64,000 nucleotides of DNA, from assembly GCF_946222305.1 (NCBI RefSeq), contig NZ_CAMIHZ010000007.1, positions 41,593 through 105,592 of the forward strand, written 5' to 3'. Made by a program: the position numbers and the translations under genes. Positions 16,412 to 25,645 of the stretch are shown in pieces. The stretch comes from an uncultured Corynebacterium sp. (GTDB lineage Bacteria > Actinomycetota > Actinomycetes > Mycobacteriales > Mycobacteriaceae). Each line of letters starts with the position of its first letter. Within the stretch, counting starts at the first letter, position 1. Below the pieces are notes generated by a model. The model was not told the origin of the DNA and did not search any database. It was given only the letters and a program-made list of their open reading frames with translations.

Positions 16412-16735
16412 GTGGCTGAGATTCAGAAGCTGACTCAATCAACATTTGGCGACGCAATCGCGTCGCCCGACACTCCTGTACTCGTCGATTTCTGGGCAGA
16501 ATGGTGCAAGCCATGTAAGGCCATGGAGCCCGTACTGGAAGAGCTGGCTTCCCAATACGACGGCAAGGCGACGATCGCCAAGGTCAATGTCGACCAAGAG
16601 CGTGGCCTCGCGGCTCAGTACCAGGTCATGTCCATTCCAGCGCTCATGATTTTCAAGGGAGGGGAGCGTGTAGCCGAGTTCAACGGCACCCAGCCGATGA
16701 ACAAGCTGCAGGCGCACCTCGATCAGTGGGTCTAA
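16412..16735 (+). CDS. trxA: Thioredoxin with WCKPC active site
   Basis: The 107-residue protein is a standard thioredoxin fold: DFWAEWCKPCK active site (Cys32 and Cys35), the cis-proline segment MSIPALMIF, and the family length. It reduces protein disulfides using TrxB. The second active-site residue is Lys (WCKPC) instead of the canonical Gly (WCGPC). The start is GTG at 16412 preceded by GAAAGGGG. It ends before a 215-bp gap to cwlM that holds two copies of AGTCAGCCGC (16742 and 16781) and nothing else I can name. Confidence 0.93.
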   Translation: MAEIQKLTQSTFGDAIASPDTPVLVDFWAEWCKPCKAMEPVLEELASQYDGKATIAKVNVDQERGLAAQYQVMSIPALMIFKGGERVAEFNGTQPMNKLQAHLDQWV

Positions 16736-16950
16736 ACCCTAAGTCAGCCGCGCTAGGCAGTCACGCCAAGCAGCTGCACTAGTCAGCCGCACCAACCAGC
16801 CGGACGAATCGGTTGCCCTCCCGACCAACTACCTTCACCGCCAGTTCCCCTGATTCACCACCAAGCCAACTCAGACCCCCAGTCCGCTACACAACAACAC
16901 ACCGTCTCGGACTACCAACCCCAGAAAGACCAAAGGAGTTATAGAGGCAC

Positions 16951-18135
16951 ATGGAACGCTTGCGTCTTCAAGTTGGCGATAGCAGCCCACGCGTCGCCGA
17001 GGTTCGGGGTACTTTGGCTCGGCTAGGTTTGCTGGAAGGTTTTAAGGGCGACGCCACCGGCCTCAGCAAACAACGCTGGTCAGCGAAGGATCAAGAGTTC
17101 GATGCCGACCTCGCGGAAGCGCTCAAGGCGTTCCAGCAGCAGCGCGGCATTATTGCCGATGGCATGATCACCTCCGGTACTTTGCGCGCCCTGCGGGAGG
17201 CCTCCTACACCTTGGGCGCCCGCGTGCTTTCACTGCAAAGCAATCAGTTCGTCGGTGACGATGTTGCTCAACTTCAATCGCAGCTCCACGACCTAGGGTT
17301 TTATACCAACCGCGTGGACGGGCACTTCGGTCACAAGACCCATGCCGCCGTGGTCACGTACCAACTCAATTACGGTCTCAACGACGATGGAGTCGTGGGC
17401 CCAGACACTTTGCGGGCGCTGTCGTACTTGGGGCGTCGAATAACCGGTGGCTCACCCCAATCCATCCGGGAGAAGGAGCAGATCCGTTCCGCCGGCCCAC
17501 AGCTGACCGGCAAACGTGTAGTCATTGACCCTGGACTGGGCGGGGATCACAAGGGTTATGCGGTTCAGGGCCGTTTTGGAGAGGTGACGGAGGAGGAGAT
17601 TCTATGGGATCTCGCTTGCCGCATTGAGGGACGCATGATTGCGGCAGGGATGGAGACAATTCTGTCCCGGCCACGGTCTGCGAATCCAAGTAATCAGGAC
17701 CGCGCGAACATCGCCAATGCGTTCGGTGCCGACCTGATGATCAGCTTGCGGGCGGATATCTACCCGAATGAGCTGGCCAATGGCTGCGCCTCCTTCTACT
17801 TCGGTTCGCTCCAGGGTTACTCGTCGATGGTGGGTGAAAAGCTCAGTGGATTCATCCAACGTGAAATCTGCGCGCGCACCCCATTGCAGAATTGCTACAA
17901 CCACGGTCAAACATGGGATTTGCTGCGACTGACCAGCATGCCGGCGGTGCAGGTCGTTCCCGGATACCTCACGAACCCGGGCGATGTTGAGGTGCTAACG
18001 GATCCCGCTATACGCGATACCATCGCGGATGCCATCGTGGTCTCCGTGAAGCGCCTATACCTGCTGGATAAGGATCACCACCGGACCGGCACGTTCAGCG
18101 TGACGGAGATCATCCGAGGCGAGCTGCCGACTTAA
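16951..18135 (+). CDS. cwlM: CwlM, peptidoglycan-amidase-like regulator
   Basis: Two peptidoglycan-binding repeats (about residues 8-75 and 90-150) precede an amidase_3 domain (about 185-375). Canonical zinc ligands are replaced: DPGHGG reads DPGLGG, and SIHAN reads SLRADIY. That agrees with M. tuberculosis CwlM (Rv3915), a PknB-phosphorylated protein that stimulates MurA rather than cutting peptidoglycan. There is no signal peptide, so it is likely cytoplasmic. AAAGGAG precedes the ATG. The stop overlaps the convergent gene by 4 bp. Confidence 0.9.
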   Translation: MERLRLQVGDSSPRVAEVRGTLARLGLLEGFKGDATGLSKQRWSAKDQEFDADLAEALKAFQQQRGIIADGMITSGTLRALREASYTLGARVLSLQSNQFVGDDVAQLQSQLHDLGFYTNRVDGHFGHKTHAAVVTYQLNYGLNDDGVVGPDTLRALSYLGRRITGGSPQSIREKEQIRSAGPQLTGKRVVIDPGLGGDHKGYAVQGRFGEVTEEEILWDLACRIEGRMIAAGMETILSRPRSANPSNQDRANIANAFGADLMISLRADIYPNELANGCASFYFGSLQGYSSMVGEKLSGFIQREICARTPLQNCYNHGQTWDLLRLTSMPAVQVVPGYLTNPGDVEVLTDPAIRDTIADAIVVSVKRLYLLDKDHHRTGTFSVTEIIRGELPT

Positions 18136-19382
18136 ACTCCCCAGGGCGCCGTACCCAAACTCCTTCCGGCAGAAGCACCTTCCCCGCGCTGAATTGACCC
18201 ACCGAGTAGCCCAGGGGGATGCTCTGAACGCAGCGGGCTGAGATAGCTGTGTTCTCCGCCAAGAACCGTGTGCAGTTGCTCCGGCCCGTTGAGCTGCGCG
18301 TGCTCGGCCTGCTCGAACTTTCCGAAGAGGCTGGTCGCCTCCGGCAACTCACGTCGGTAACGCGGGTAGTTCGGGTGGTGAGCAACAATGCTAAAACCCT
18401 CAGCCTCCAAAATGTCCTCCGAGAGAAGCGGTGCCCACTCGAGCTCGCCCCATTTACTCTCAGTCCGGTGCTTCGCCGACGGCCCTTGGCTTGACTCTTG
18501 ATCCAGGGCAATCGATCGCTTATCTCCCGCCGCCGATCGTTGGTCACCCGCCCCCCGAACCGTAGTCAGCTGATTATTGCTGTCCTCGCTGCCTTTCACT
18601 TCGCGAAAACCTGGGTGATGGTTCCAACCGCGATAAGCCTCTGGAATGAACTGAAGCTCCTGTAGTGGCGTTAATGCCTCAGATCCCGAATGCACCCCTC
18701 CGGGCGCCTCGGCGCGCCTCTTTTCACCCATCTGAGAGGCCTCCGACGACCCTTGATCTCCCGTCTTACCAACTTCGTCCACCACCGGCCTCGCCGCCTG
18801 CTCCACCGACTCCATCGGCTTCCTCAACTTGTCCGGGCTGCTCGCTTCGTACGCTGCTGGCTCCACGCTCGTCGCTTCATTTCCACCTTTTGGTTTACCG
18901 ACGCCCAAAGCTGCCTGAATCACGCTGTCATCGAAATCCTCGGCGCGGGCAAACGCCTCGATAGCCTTAACCCCGCGACGGGACGCTTCGGCAATAACCG
19001 TATCGATGAGTTGGTGCTCCAAATACAAGCCCATATACGCATCCGATAGATGCACCGTGCTCAGCAAAATCGCGTCAGCCGAAACGGGTCCGGAGGGCAA
19101 TTTTTCCACTCCAGGAAGGTAGGAGGTAGGTGCGAAAAATACCGTGGCTGCGGGAACCGGATTTGAGCTCGCGTCGCCATTATCAACAAAAGCCGTGTAC
19201 CCACAGATTCCCCATGTGAGGTGGGCATTCTGCATCCAGATCTGTTTGGCAAAGACCGGATCATGTTCCTGTTGCTTTATGTCTTCACGTAGACAGGCAG
19301 TCTGCCAAAACAGGTCTTTCGCCGCCTCAGGCTCCACCGACCGCATCGTCGAAGGGGTTATGGCTTGAATGTTGACCCGCAT
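18132..19382 (-). CDS. GNAT-like acetyltransferase family protein (Rv3916c position)
   Basis: The N-terminal 155 residues show a GNAT-like core: a beta strand DAILLSTVHLSDAYMGLYLEHQLIDTVIAEASRRGVKAIEAFA resembles motif A with the acetyl-CoA loop region. The C-terminus (FIPEAYRGWNHHPGFREVKG and PLLSEDILEAEGFSIVAHHPNYPRYRREL) has the look of the second half. About 150 residues of low-complexity acidic/basic linker (about 165-320) are inserted. The M. tuberculosis counterpart by position is Rv3916c. Substrate unknown. It is convergent with cwlM and upstream of the parB region. Confidence 0.65.
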   Translation of the reverse strand: MRVNIQAITPSTMRSVEPEAAKDLFWQTACLREDIKQQEHDPVFAKQIWMQNAHLTWGICGYTAFVDNGDASSNPVPAATVFFAPTSYLPGVEKLPSGPVSADAILLSTVHLSDAYMGLYLEHQLIDTVIAEASRRGVKAIEAFARAEDFDDSVIQAALGVGKPKGGNEATSVEPAAYEASSPDKLRKPMESVEQAARPVVDEVGKTGDQGSSEASQMGEKRRAEAPGGVHSGSEALTPLQELQFIPEAYRGWNHHPGFREVKGSEDSNNQLTTVRGAGDQRSAAGDKRSIALDQESSQGPSAKHRTESKWGELEWAPLLSEDILEAEGFSIVAHHPNYPRYRRELPEATSLFGKFEQAEHAQLNGPEQLHTVLGGEHSYLSPLRSEHPPGLLGGSIQRGEGASAGRSLGTAPWGV

Positions 19383-19764
19383 TCAGACCGTCCCTTCTGG
19401 TCGTGGTGAATTTTGTATCCGGCGATTATTCTATTCCCCTAAGTTGGGGTGGAGTCCCGTTTTTGAAAATTCTTCTCGTCCGTAATGCCATCCCCTCCGG
19501 GCTGCATGCCCACAACTGCTCATGGCATCGTTGTCATTCTGGGTGGCCCTACACCCACGACCCGCGCGTCGATGTTTCACGTGAAACATCGAGCCTCAGG
19601 CTCAACCCCTCGTAGAAAAAGCCAGTCCCGTCAAAACTCTCGTTGCTAACAACGATCCATGTACGTTGGATGACCTGTCTCTTTGATCTGAAGCAGGCGT
19701 CGGCATGAGCTACTCGCCGATACGAGCAACATTTGCAGCTGGAAGTGATCTAGCAGAAAGAGAC
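19383..19764 (-). other. Intergenic region between parB and GNAT gene, with parS
   Basis: This 382-bp gap contains a perfect parS at 19573-19588 and no gene. I see no clear terminator for parB. Confidence 0.6.
19573..19588. promoter_or_regulatory. parS: parS site 1
   Basis: TGTTTCACGTGAAACA, the perfect 16-bp palindrome bound by chromosomal ParB proteins. Confidence 0.97.
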
Positions 19765-21081
19765 CTAGCGCCGATACTTCAAGAGCTCGGTGATGCGGTC
19801 GAAATCGTCGGGCCCGCCGAATTCCACAACAATCTTTCCGCGCTTTTTACCCATCTGCACTGAGACCTTGGTATCCAGAGCATCCGAAATATCGTCAACC
19901 CATGAAGAAACCTCAGGCGATAGCTCTTGTGGCGCTCGACCCGACTTCTTTTTACGAGCCGAGTCACCACGGTTCAGCAAGGTAACGGCCTCTTCAGTCG
20001 CCCTTACGCTTAAGCCCTCTGCGACGATGCGGTCTGCAATTTGGTCCTGAGCCCGTTGGACAAAAACCTTGCCTTCGTCATCCGCTAGCTCTACAGGTGC
20101 CCGAACCCCGAGAAGAGCCCGTGCATGCCCAGCACTCAGCACTCCCGCACCAACCCGTCGCTGAACTGCGACCGGCAGCTGTAGCAGGCGGATCATATTC
20201 GTGATGAGTGGTCGCGACCGACCAAGTTTCTGCGCTAGTTGGGATTGGGTAACACCGAACTCCTCCAGAAGCTGCTGATATGCAGCTGCCTCTTCGAGCG
20301 GATTCAGCTGTACGCGATGGATATTTTCCAGCAGCGCGTCGCGCAACATCGAGTCGTCATCTGTGGCCCTGACAATCGCCGGAATTTCGTCTAGACCCGC
20401 CTTGGTTGCAGCCCGAAGTCGGCGCTCACCCATGATCAACTCATACCGAGAATCTGCGTCGGGGGAGTACCGCACAACGATAGGTTGCATCAAGCCGAAT
20501 TCGCGAATCGAATGCACTAACTCGTTGAGAGCCTCCTCATCGAAAACCTGACGAGGCTGCTTTGCATTGGTACGGATCTCCGCGATCGGCAGCTCACGGT
20601 ATTCGGCTCCGAAATCATTGGCTACGGTTCGTTGAGCCCCATCATTGGATACCGATTGGTTTTCTCCATTCGCATCCTGAACGTTTTTGCCCGGTTTTTT
20701 GTCCGCAGTTCTAGAATTTTCGCGTTGCTCTTGGCTCTTATTGGAGGGTGCGCGTAATTCGTCACGGTGACGATTTACCGGAGCCTCAGATTTGTCTTGT
20801 TTATCCCGGGCTCCCAGGCTAGTGGGGTGCTGTGATCCACGTGCTGGATTCTGGCTGTCCGAGTTTTTCGTGACGCCGGGTTGCGCGGCGCGATTGTGAT
20901 CTCCATTGATACCGTTCGCACCGAGGATGACATCCGCCGCTCCAGCTCCTAGGGAAGGCCTATTATCTCCGGTTGGAATCAATGACGCCAGGCCACGGCC
21001 TAATCCGCTCCGCTTGCCCTGGTTTTGCGCCATGGATTGAGGCATTCGTGGTTTCCGATCATTGGCTTTACCCATTATCAA
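19765..21081 (-). CDS. parB: ParB chromosome-partitioning protein
   Basis: ParB binds parS and spreads to form the origin-proximal segregation complex. The Arg finger/CTPase motif appears as GERRLRA and ENIHRVQLNPLEEAAAYQQLL, followed by a helix-turn-helix (GVTQSQLAQKLGRSRPLITNMIRLL) and a C-terminal dimerisation region. The N-terminal KRSGLGRGLASLIP is the conserved ParA-interacting start. A disordered linker of about 115 residues makes it 438 residues, longer than usual. The ATG at 21081 overlaps the parA stop (ATGA); an in-frame ATG six bases downstream (21075) is also possible. Confidence 0.95.
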   Translation of the reverse strand: MIMGKANDRKPRMPQSMAQNQGKRSGLGRGLASLIPTGDNRPSLGAGAADVILGANGINGDHNRAAQPGVTKNSDSQNPARGSQHPTSLGARDKQDKSEAPVNRHRDELRAPSNKSQEQRENSRTADKKPGKNVQDANGENQSVSNDGAQRTVANDFGAEYRELPIAEIRTNAKQPRQVFDEEALNELVHSIREFGLMQPIVVRYSPDADSRYELIMGERRLRAATKAGLDEIPAIVRATDDDSMLRDALLENIHRVQLNPLEEAAAYQQLLEEFGVTQSQLAQKLGRSRPLITNMIRLLQLPVAVQRRVGAGVLSAGHARALLGVRAPVELADDEGKVFVQRAQDQIADRIVAEGLSVRATEEAVTLLNRGDSARKKKSGRAPQELSPEVSSWVDDISDALDTKVSVQMGKKRGKIVVEFGGPDDFDRITELLKYRR

Positions 21082-22016
21082 TTAACCCCATCGTGTAGTT
21101 CAGGAGCAATCCCAACTGGAGCAGTTGTAACTCCTGGTAGATAGTCGCCACGCTTACCCAGCTCGACTGCCGCGTCGAAGTAGGCTAAGGCTCCGGGCGA
21201 ACCAGAGTCGTACTGGAGTACGGTTTGCCCATAGCTAGGAGCCTCGGAAATCTTAACGGAACGCGGGATGTGATTGTCTAGAACCACGGAACCAAAGAAG
21301 TTCCTAACCTCTTCAGCTACCTGGGCCGAAAGCTTCGTCCTTGCATCATACATGGTCAGCAGGACGGCCGAAATATGCAGATTAGAATTCAGACTTTCGC
21401 GAATCATGCTGATGTTGTTGAGCAACTGACTCACGCCCTCGAGCGCGTAGTACTCACACTGAATTGGTATGAGGACCTCATCCACAGCCGTCATAGCGTT
21501 GATGGTCAGCAAGCTAAGTGAAGGAGGACAATCCACAAAGACGAAGTCAAAATTGTGTCCCTCGATAAACTCGTCGGTTAGAGCGTCACTCAGGCGGTAT
21601 TCGCGCCGGACCATGCTGACCAATTCTATGTCGGCACCGGCGAGGTCGATAGTGGCTGGAATACAATACAGATTTTCGTTTTCAGAGCTTTGTTGTAAAG
21701 CATCCTCAGGCTTAATGTCCCCAATGAGCACCTCGTACGAGCTCGGTGTGCCTACTGTATGCTCCGCGTCGAGAGCAGTTGAGGCATTACCCTGGGGATC
21801 GAGGTCGATCACAAGCACCTTGAGACCGTGAAGCGCCAACGCCCACGCTAGGTTGACTGAAGAAGTAGTCTTACCCACTCCACCTTTTTGGTTGGCAACT
21901 GTTAGTTTCCGGCACTTCTCAGGCTTCGGTAACTGAAGCGCAGAAGTATTCTTCAGCCGTGCAGCCTGCTTGGCCGCCCGACCAATTGGCGTGTCATCCC
22001 ACTCTACGGGTGCCAT
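21078..22016 (-). CDS. parA: ParA chromosome-partitioning ATPase
   Basis: The 312-residue protein has the deviant Walker A KGGVGKTTSSVNLA, Walker A' region VDCPPSLSLLTINAM and DLDPQGNAS. It forms a nucleoid-bound ATP gradient that moves ParB-parS complexes. ATGA overlap couples it to parB. A parS lies 35 bp upstream of its ATG, which suggests ParB feedback on the parAB promoter. Confidence 0.96.
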   Translation of the reverse strand: MAPVEWDDTPIGRAAKQAARLKNTSALQLPKPEKCRKLTVANQKGGVGKTTSSVNLAWALALHGLKVLVIDLDPQGNASTALDAEHTVGTPSSYEVLIGDIKPEDALQQSSENENLYCIPATIDLAGADIELVSMVRREYRLSDALTDEFIEGHNFDFVFVDCPPSLSLLTINAMTAVDEVLIPIQCEYYALEGVSQLLNNISMIRESLNSNLHISAVLLTMYDARTKLSAQVAEEVRNFFGSVVLDNHIPRSVKISEAPSYGQTVLQYDSGSPGALAYFDAAVELGKRGDYLPGVTTAPVGIAPELHDGVN

Positions 22017-22355
22017 ACACTTCCCATCTCGACGAATTGCACGAATTTCGATGTTTCACGTGAAACACTCACGTTGTTTGGCTATTAGCGGCATGGGGGA
22101 GTTGGTAGCAAAACCAAACCTAGCCCGCTTCTAAACATTCTCATGAACAGGATATTCTACTGGGCCGAAAGCGTCGAACCCACGTCGGGCGAGACCCACA
22201 ATCCACCGGATAAAGACCTTGGTCACATCGGGCGTAGACAAACCACGGCAGGCCTCAGTCGCTCTTGAGCGCTTACCAACCCACTTGCCTAAAGTTGCGG
22301 CGCGTCAGGGAGTTCATCACTCGGGGCGCTCGCCACTGCGACTGCTCCGTCACTA
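22017..22355 (-). other. rsmG-parA intergenic region
   Basis: These 339 bp contain a perfect parS (22052-22067) next to the parA start and otherwise no gene or terminator I can support. Confidence 0.6.
22052..22067. promoter_or_regulatory. parS: parS site 2, upstream of parA
   Basis: Perfect TGTTTCACGTGAAACA, 35 bp upstream of the parA ATG. Confidence 0.97.
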
Positions 22356-23012
22356 TTAGCGGATACGCTCGATTTCGACTACATGAGTAGGCTCTTGCAA
22401 GACGTCCGCGCCAATTTGGAAAACGCGGGGCTCACCTCCACCAGCCTTCTCGATCATCCTCGCATCTCGTACAATTTCCTCGGCAACAGACGCACCTTTA
22501 AGTGCCACCATGGAGCCGCCCTTGCGCACGAGGGGGAGCGACCAACCCGTGAGCTTACCTAGAGGCGCAACAGCCCGAGAGGTAACGATGTCAGCTTTGC
22601 CAATCTCGTCCACAATCCGCGCCTCTTCCGCGCGACCCCTATGCACGGTACAGTTCACACCGAGTTCACTAACTATCTCATCCAGATAGGCCGTCCGGCG
22701 CAAGAGGGGCTCTAGCAGCTGGACACGCAGATCTGACCTTGCAATGGCCAGAGGAATTCCTGGCAATCCGGCTCCACTACCTACATCCACGATGCGCGCA
22801 TCCTCGGGAATTGCTTCACTCAGGACCGCAGAATTAAGGACGTGACGTTCCCATATTCGGGGAATTTCACGCGGACCAATCAATCCGCGGTCAATACCAG
22901 CTGTAGCAAGGGAGCGGGCATAGGCTTCAGCGAGCCCGATTCGATCACCGAAGACCTTGTGGGCGATATCAGGAGTTGGACCCAGTTGGGCCAGTTTGTC
23001 GGAGTCTTGCAT
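22356..23012 (-). CDS. rsmG: RsmG (GidB) 16S rRNA m7G527 methyltransferase
   Basis: The 218-residue protein has the SAM-binding IVDVGSGAGLPGIPLAIA and RAVAPLGKLTGW motifs of RsmG. It methylates G527 of 16S rRNA; loss gives low-level streptomycin resistance in several bacteria. The ATG at 23012 is used. A perfect parS lies 51 bp upstream of it. Confidence 0.95.
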   Translation of the reverse strand: MQDSDKLAQLGPTPDIAHKVFGDRIGLAEAYARSLATAGIDRGLIGPREIPRIWERHVLNSAVLSEAIPEDARIVDVGSGAGLPGIPLAIARSDLRVQLLEPLLRRTAYLDEIVSELGVNCTVHRGRAEEARIVDEIGKADIVTSRAVAPLGKLTGWSLPLVRKGGSMVALKGASVAEEIVRDARMIEKAGGGEPRVFQIGADVLQEPTHVVEIERIR

Positions 23013-23063
23013 GAGGCGGCTACCTTCCTAGTGACTACGGAACTACAGGCGTTCGCCATCAGA

Positions 23064-23079
23064 TGTTTCACGTGAAACA
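23064..23079. promoter_or_regulatory. parS: parS site 3
   Basis: Perfect TGTTTCACGTGAAACA upstream of rsmG. Confidence 0.97.
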
Positions 23080-23372
23080 TAGTTCAGATTGGCATGCGAT
23101 GCGCGCTCGGCCCATCGCATAGACTCACGGCTAACCTGTACCTTTACCTGGCTCATTCTACCGTCGCCAGCGATGGTTAAGCCGCAGCGGGTTGCTGCGA
23201 TAAATCCTCCCGCCCCGGCTAACAAAGACTCACCGCGCCACGCTCGACAAACGAGCGAGGGATGGGGTTAAGTGACGATGACTCAGCCCGGCCCTATCTG
23301 ACCAAGAAAACCTCACGATGACCGAACACATTTTACAGAAACGATAAAAAGACAACCCCTCATAAACTAGGT

Positions 23373-23388
23373 TGTTTCACGTGAAACA
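23373..23388. promoter_or_regulatory. parS: parS site 4
   Basis: Perfect TGTTTCACGTGAAACA. An ACAACC/GGTTGT inverted repeat partly overlaps its left edge. Confidence 0.97.
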
Positions 23389-24236
23389 CGTGCCACTGCA
23401 TTTGACTGAGCATCCTGAACGGGAGAAGTAGCGGCCAAGCCCGCGGAGAGGAACTGGCCTCAACGCACGTGCTCTAACGATGCGACTGGAACCCGACTAT
23501 TGCCCCACCCGCCGATAAGGTCCCAACTCCCATCCTCCCTGTTCCACATGGATCGCATAACTAAACCCAACCTTGACCCACCGGATCAACGGCGCAAGCA
23601 CTCTCTAACGACCACCGCAAAAGAACGAGCTCGACGATCACGGATCACCCTCACCCGAGAAGGAATACACGAGGTGCTTAGAACCCGGACGAAGATACGT
23701 CCGACTATCACTACCTTCCACAACTCGACTGGAGTGAAATAACAAGCCTGTAACTCAACTCCGTGTACTGGTCATTCAACCAGGCACTACCCAGGGGCGG
23801 AACGGTAGCAAAGCAACAGGAATTCGATGACAGCGCCGGGGAGCGCGACGCATGTTCACGCACGGTCGGGAGAGGGAGGAGCAGGCGGGCACAAAAACTT
23901 GAGCCTCGGCAGAAGGTGTCAGATCTAAGCCGGCCATGTTAGGAAGAGCAGAGCAAAAGCCCGAGGGTCGGATATGAGGGGACAAAACGGGGCAAGGCAC
24001 GAATAAATCAAGCCAATGCAACACCGCAGCAAGAAGCTCGAGAATGACACTAAAATGGACAAGACACGGCGGCACAGGGTAGAGAAGACAGATGCGAGTG
24101 GAAGGACAGCCCAGGGCAAAGCAATCCTTCGAGTAGCTGCATGAGGCACGCCCAGAGGCAGGGGAAGCGCTCAACTAGGGCCTCCAGAAGAAGACACCTT
24201 TCTCACGGCCCCCAACCCGGACCGGTGCATAGACAT

Positions 24237-24263
24237 AAAGAAACCCCGCACGAGAATGCGGGA
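24237..24263 (-). terminator. Intrinsic terminator of yidC
   Basis: On the minus strand the stem CCCGCA and TGCGGG (24257-24262 and 24245-24250) closes a 6-nt loop, and TTTCTTTATG follows. It lies about 26 bp after the yidC stop. Confidence 0.75.
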
Positions 24264-24288
24264 TGAGGATACAGCGTTAAGGAATTAA

Positions 24289-25281
24289 CTAACGCTTGCC
24301 CTTTTTCTTTGGATTGTCGGGACGAACGCCCACCTTCGGTGCAGAGGTTCGCTGTGCGGCGAGCTTCGCTTCTTTCTCCGCCGCCTCTTCGCGATCCATC
24401 TTATCGAACAGCAACTTCTGCTGAACCACAGTCCATGCATTATTGGCGAACATGTAGACCGCAAGACCCACCTGCCACATGAAGCCACCGGTCAGGTATA
24501 GGACCGGCATGACCCACAGCATCATGCGCTGCATCATGTCCATCTGCATTTGCATCTGCTGCTGTTTAGGATCTGCAGCCTTCTTGGGGTTAGCAGCCTG
24601 GCGCTTCTTGGACCGATCAATGCTCATACGAGCGGTGAAGTGCATCATGATAGCGGAAGCTAGCATCAGGGGCACAACAACCAAGATGATGTTCGTACGG
24701 CTAAAGTCAATACCCATACCTTCAGGGGAGAAGGCATTGTAGTTCGCTGGATCCATGGAAATGTAACCGGAAAGCGGGCTACCAAACAGACGGGCATCCA
24801 AGAACGATTGGACTTCGTCGACGCCGAAGAAGTAGTTAGGCGTGTTACGGGTTTCTTCAACGGACATTCCGGGAGCACCAAACGAATTACTCGTGCGGTT
24901 GAAGGAACGCAACACATGGAACAGGCCAATGAAGATGGGCATCTGTACCAACATTGGGATACAGGATGCCAACGGGTTAACACCCATCTCTTTCTGCAGC
25001 TTCCGCATTTCAAGAGCCATCGTCTCACGATCGTTCTTGTACTTGCGCTGAAGTTCCTGCATTTTCGGCTGGAATTCCTGCATACGGCGAGAAGACCGCA
25101 TTTGGTTAGCCATGGGCTTGACCAAAAGGATCCTCAGCGTGAACACCAGGAACAAAATCGCCAGCGCCCACGTCACACCAGAGGCGGGATCCAGCACAAA
25201 GCTAAAGACCTTGTGCCAGAACCACAACACTCCGGAAATCGGATAATAAACAAAATCAAGCACGTCTAGAAAAACCTCCAA
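24289..25281 (-). CDS. yidC: YidC/Oxa1 membrane protein insertase
   Basis: The 330-residue protein inserts and folds membrane proteins with or without SecYEG. It shows the 60KD_IMP core: an N-terminal helix, KPMANQMRSSRRMQEFQPKMQELQ, the MLVQMPIFIGLFHVLR helix, and later membrane segments, with a Lys/Arg-rich tail. This matches actinobacterial YidC, without the large periplasmic domain of enterobacteria. It is followed by a terminator and preceded by yidD. Confidence 0.95.
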   Translation of the reverse strand: MEVFLDVLDFVYYPISGVLWFWHKVFSFVLDPASGVTWALAILFLVFTLRILLVKPMANQMRSSRRMQEFQPKMQELQRKYKNDRETMALEMRKLQKEMGVNPLASCIPMLVQMPIFIGLFHVLRSFNRTSNSFGAPGMSVEETRNTPNYFFGVDEVQSFLDARLFGSPLSGYISMDPANYNAFSPEGMGIDFSRTNIILVVVPLMLASAIMMHFTARMSIDRSKKRQAANPKKAADPKQQQMQMQMDMMQRMMLWVMPVLYLTGGFMWQVGLAVYMFANNAWTVVQQKLLFDKMDREEAAEKEAKLAAQRTSAPKVGVRPDNPKKKGKR

Positions 25282-25366
25282 GGCAGTGCATTGACACGGT
25301 CAACAGTGGTTAGAAAATTGTCGCGAGCGTTCGAGGAGAACCAAGAATCACTCAGGCCGTCCGAGG

Positions 25367-25645
25367 CTATGTTACTTTTTTACGACGCCGTGGCGGGACT
25401 GGGTCCCAACCGCCTGGGTGCCATGGACCACATCGAGCCAGTCTCCCAAGAGCCATCAGCCCTCCTCGGATCAGACCGTGTCTACCGAGGGCTACAAGAG
25501 CGTAATTGCTGCAGGTGGGATCAAAACGACACGTAGGCCCCATTTTAAGCCCTGAGAGATAATCTTGGTAAACATAGATCAAACGGCGCGCCCAACCGGC
25601 GCGCCGATCCTCATTTGAGTGCTCTTCTGATGCAGCTGTGCACAT
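25367..25645 (-). CDS. yidD: YidD membrane protein insertion efficiency factor
   Basis: The core motif CRFDPTCSNYALVALGRHG followed by CGPWHPGGWDPVP identifies YidD. I start at the ATG at 25645 (MCTAASEEHSN), because AGGAG lies 10 nt upstream; the frame is open to 25732, but a start there would sit deep inside rnpA. The coding region overlaps the rnpA 3' end by 35 bp. It sits in the usual rpmH-rnpA-yidD-yidC order. Confidence 0.92.
   Translation of the reverse strand: MCTAASEEHSNEDRRAGWARRLIYVYQDYLSGLKMGPTCRFDPTCSNYALVALGRHGLIRGGLMALGRLARCGPWHPGGWDPVPPRRRKKVT

Larger units (their letters stand above)
23013..24236 (-). other. 1.2-kb gene-poor region between rsmG and yidC, with two parS sites
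   Basis: In M. tuberculosis and C. glutamicum a jag/khpB-type KH-R3H gene lies between rsmG and yidC. Here I see none on either strand: the longest frames (for example 23776-24174 minus) are rich in Pro, Ser, Cys and Leu and match no KH or R3H motif. The segment holds parS sites at 23064 and 23373, and the yidC terminator at its end. It may be degraded or a non-coding centromere region. Confidence 0.6.

Noticed and set aside
23776..24174. 132-codon minus-strand frame between rsmG and yidC
   Set aside because: Tested as a possible jag/khpB. It shows no KH or R3H motif, no ribosome site, and biased composition.
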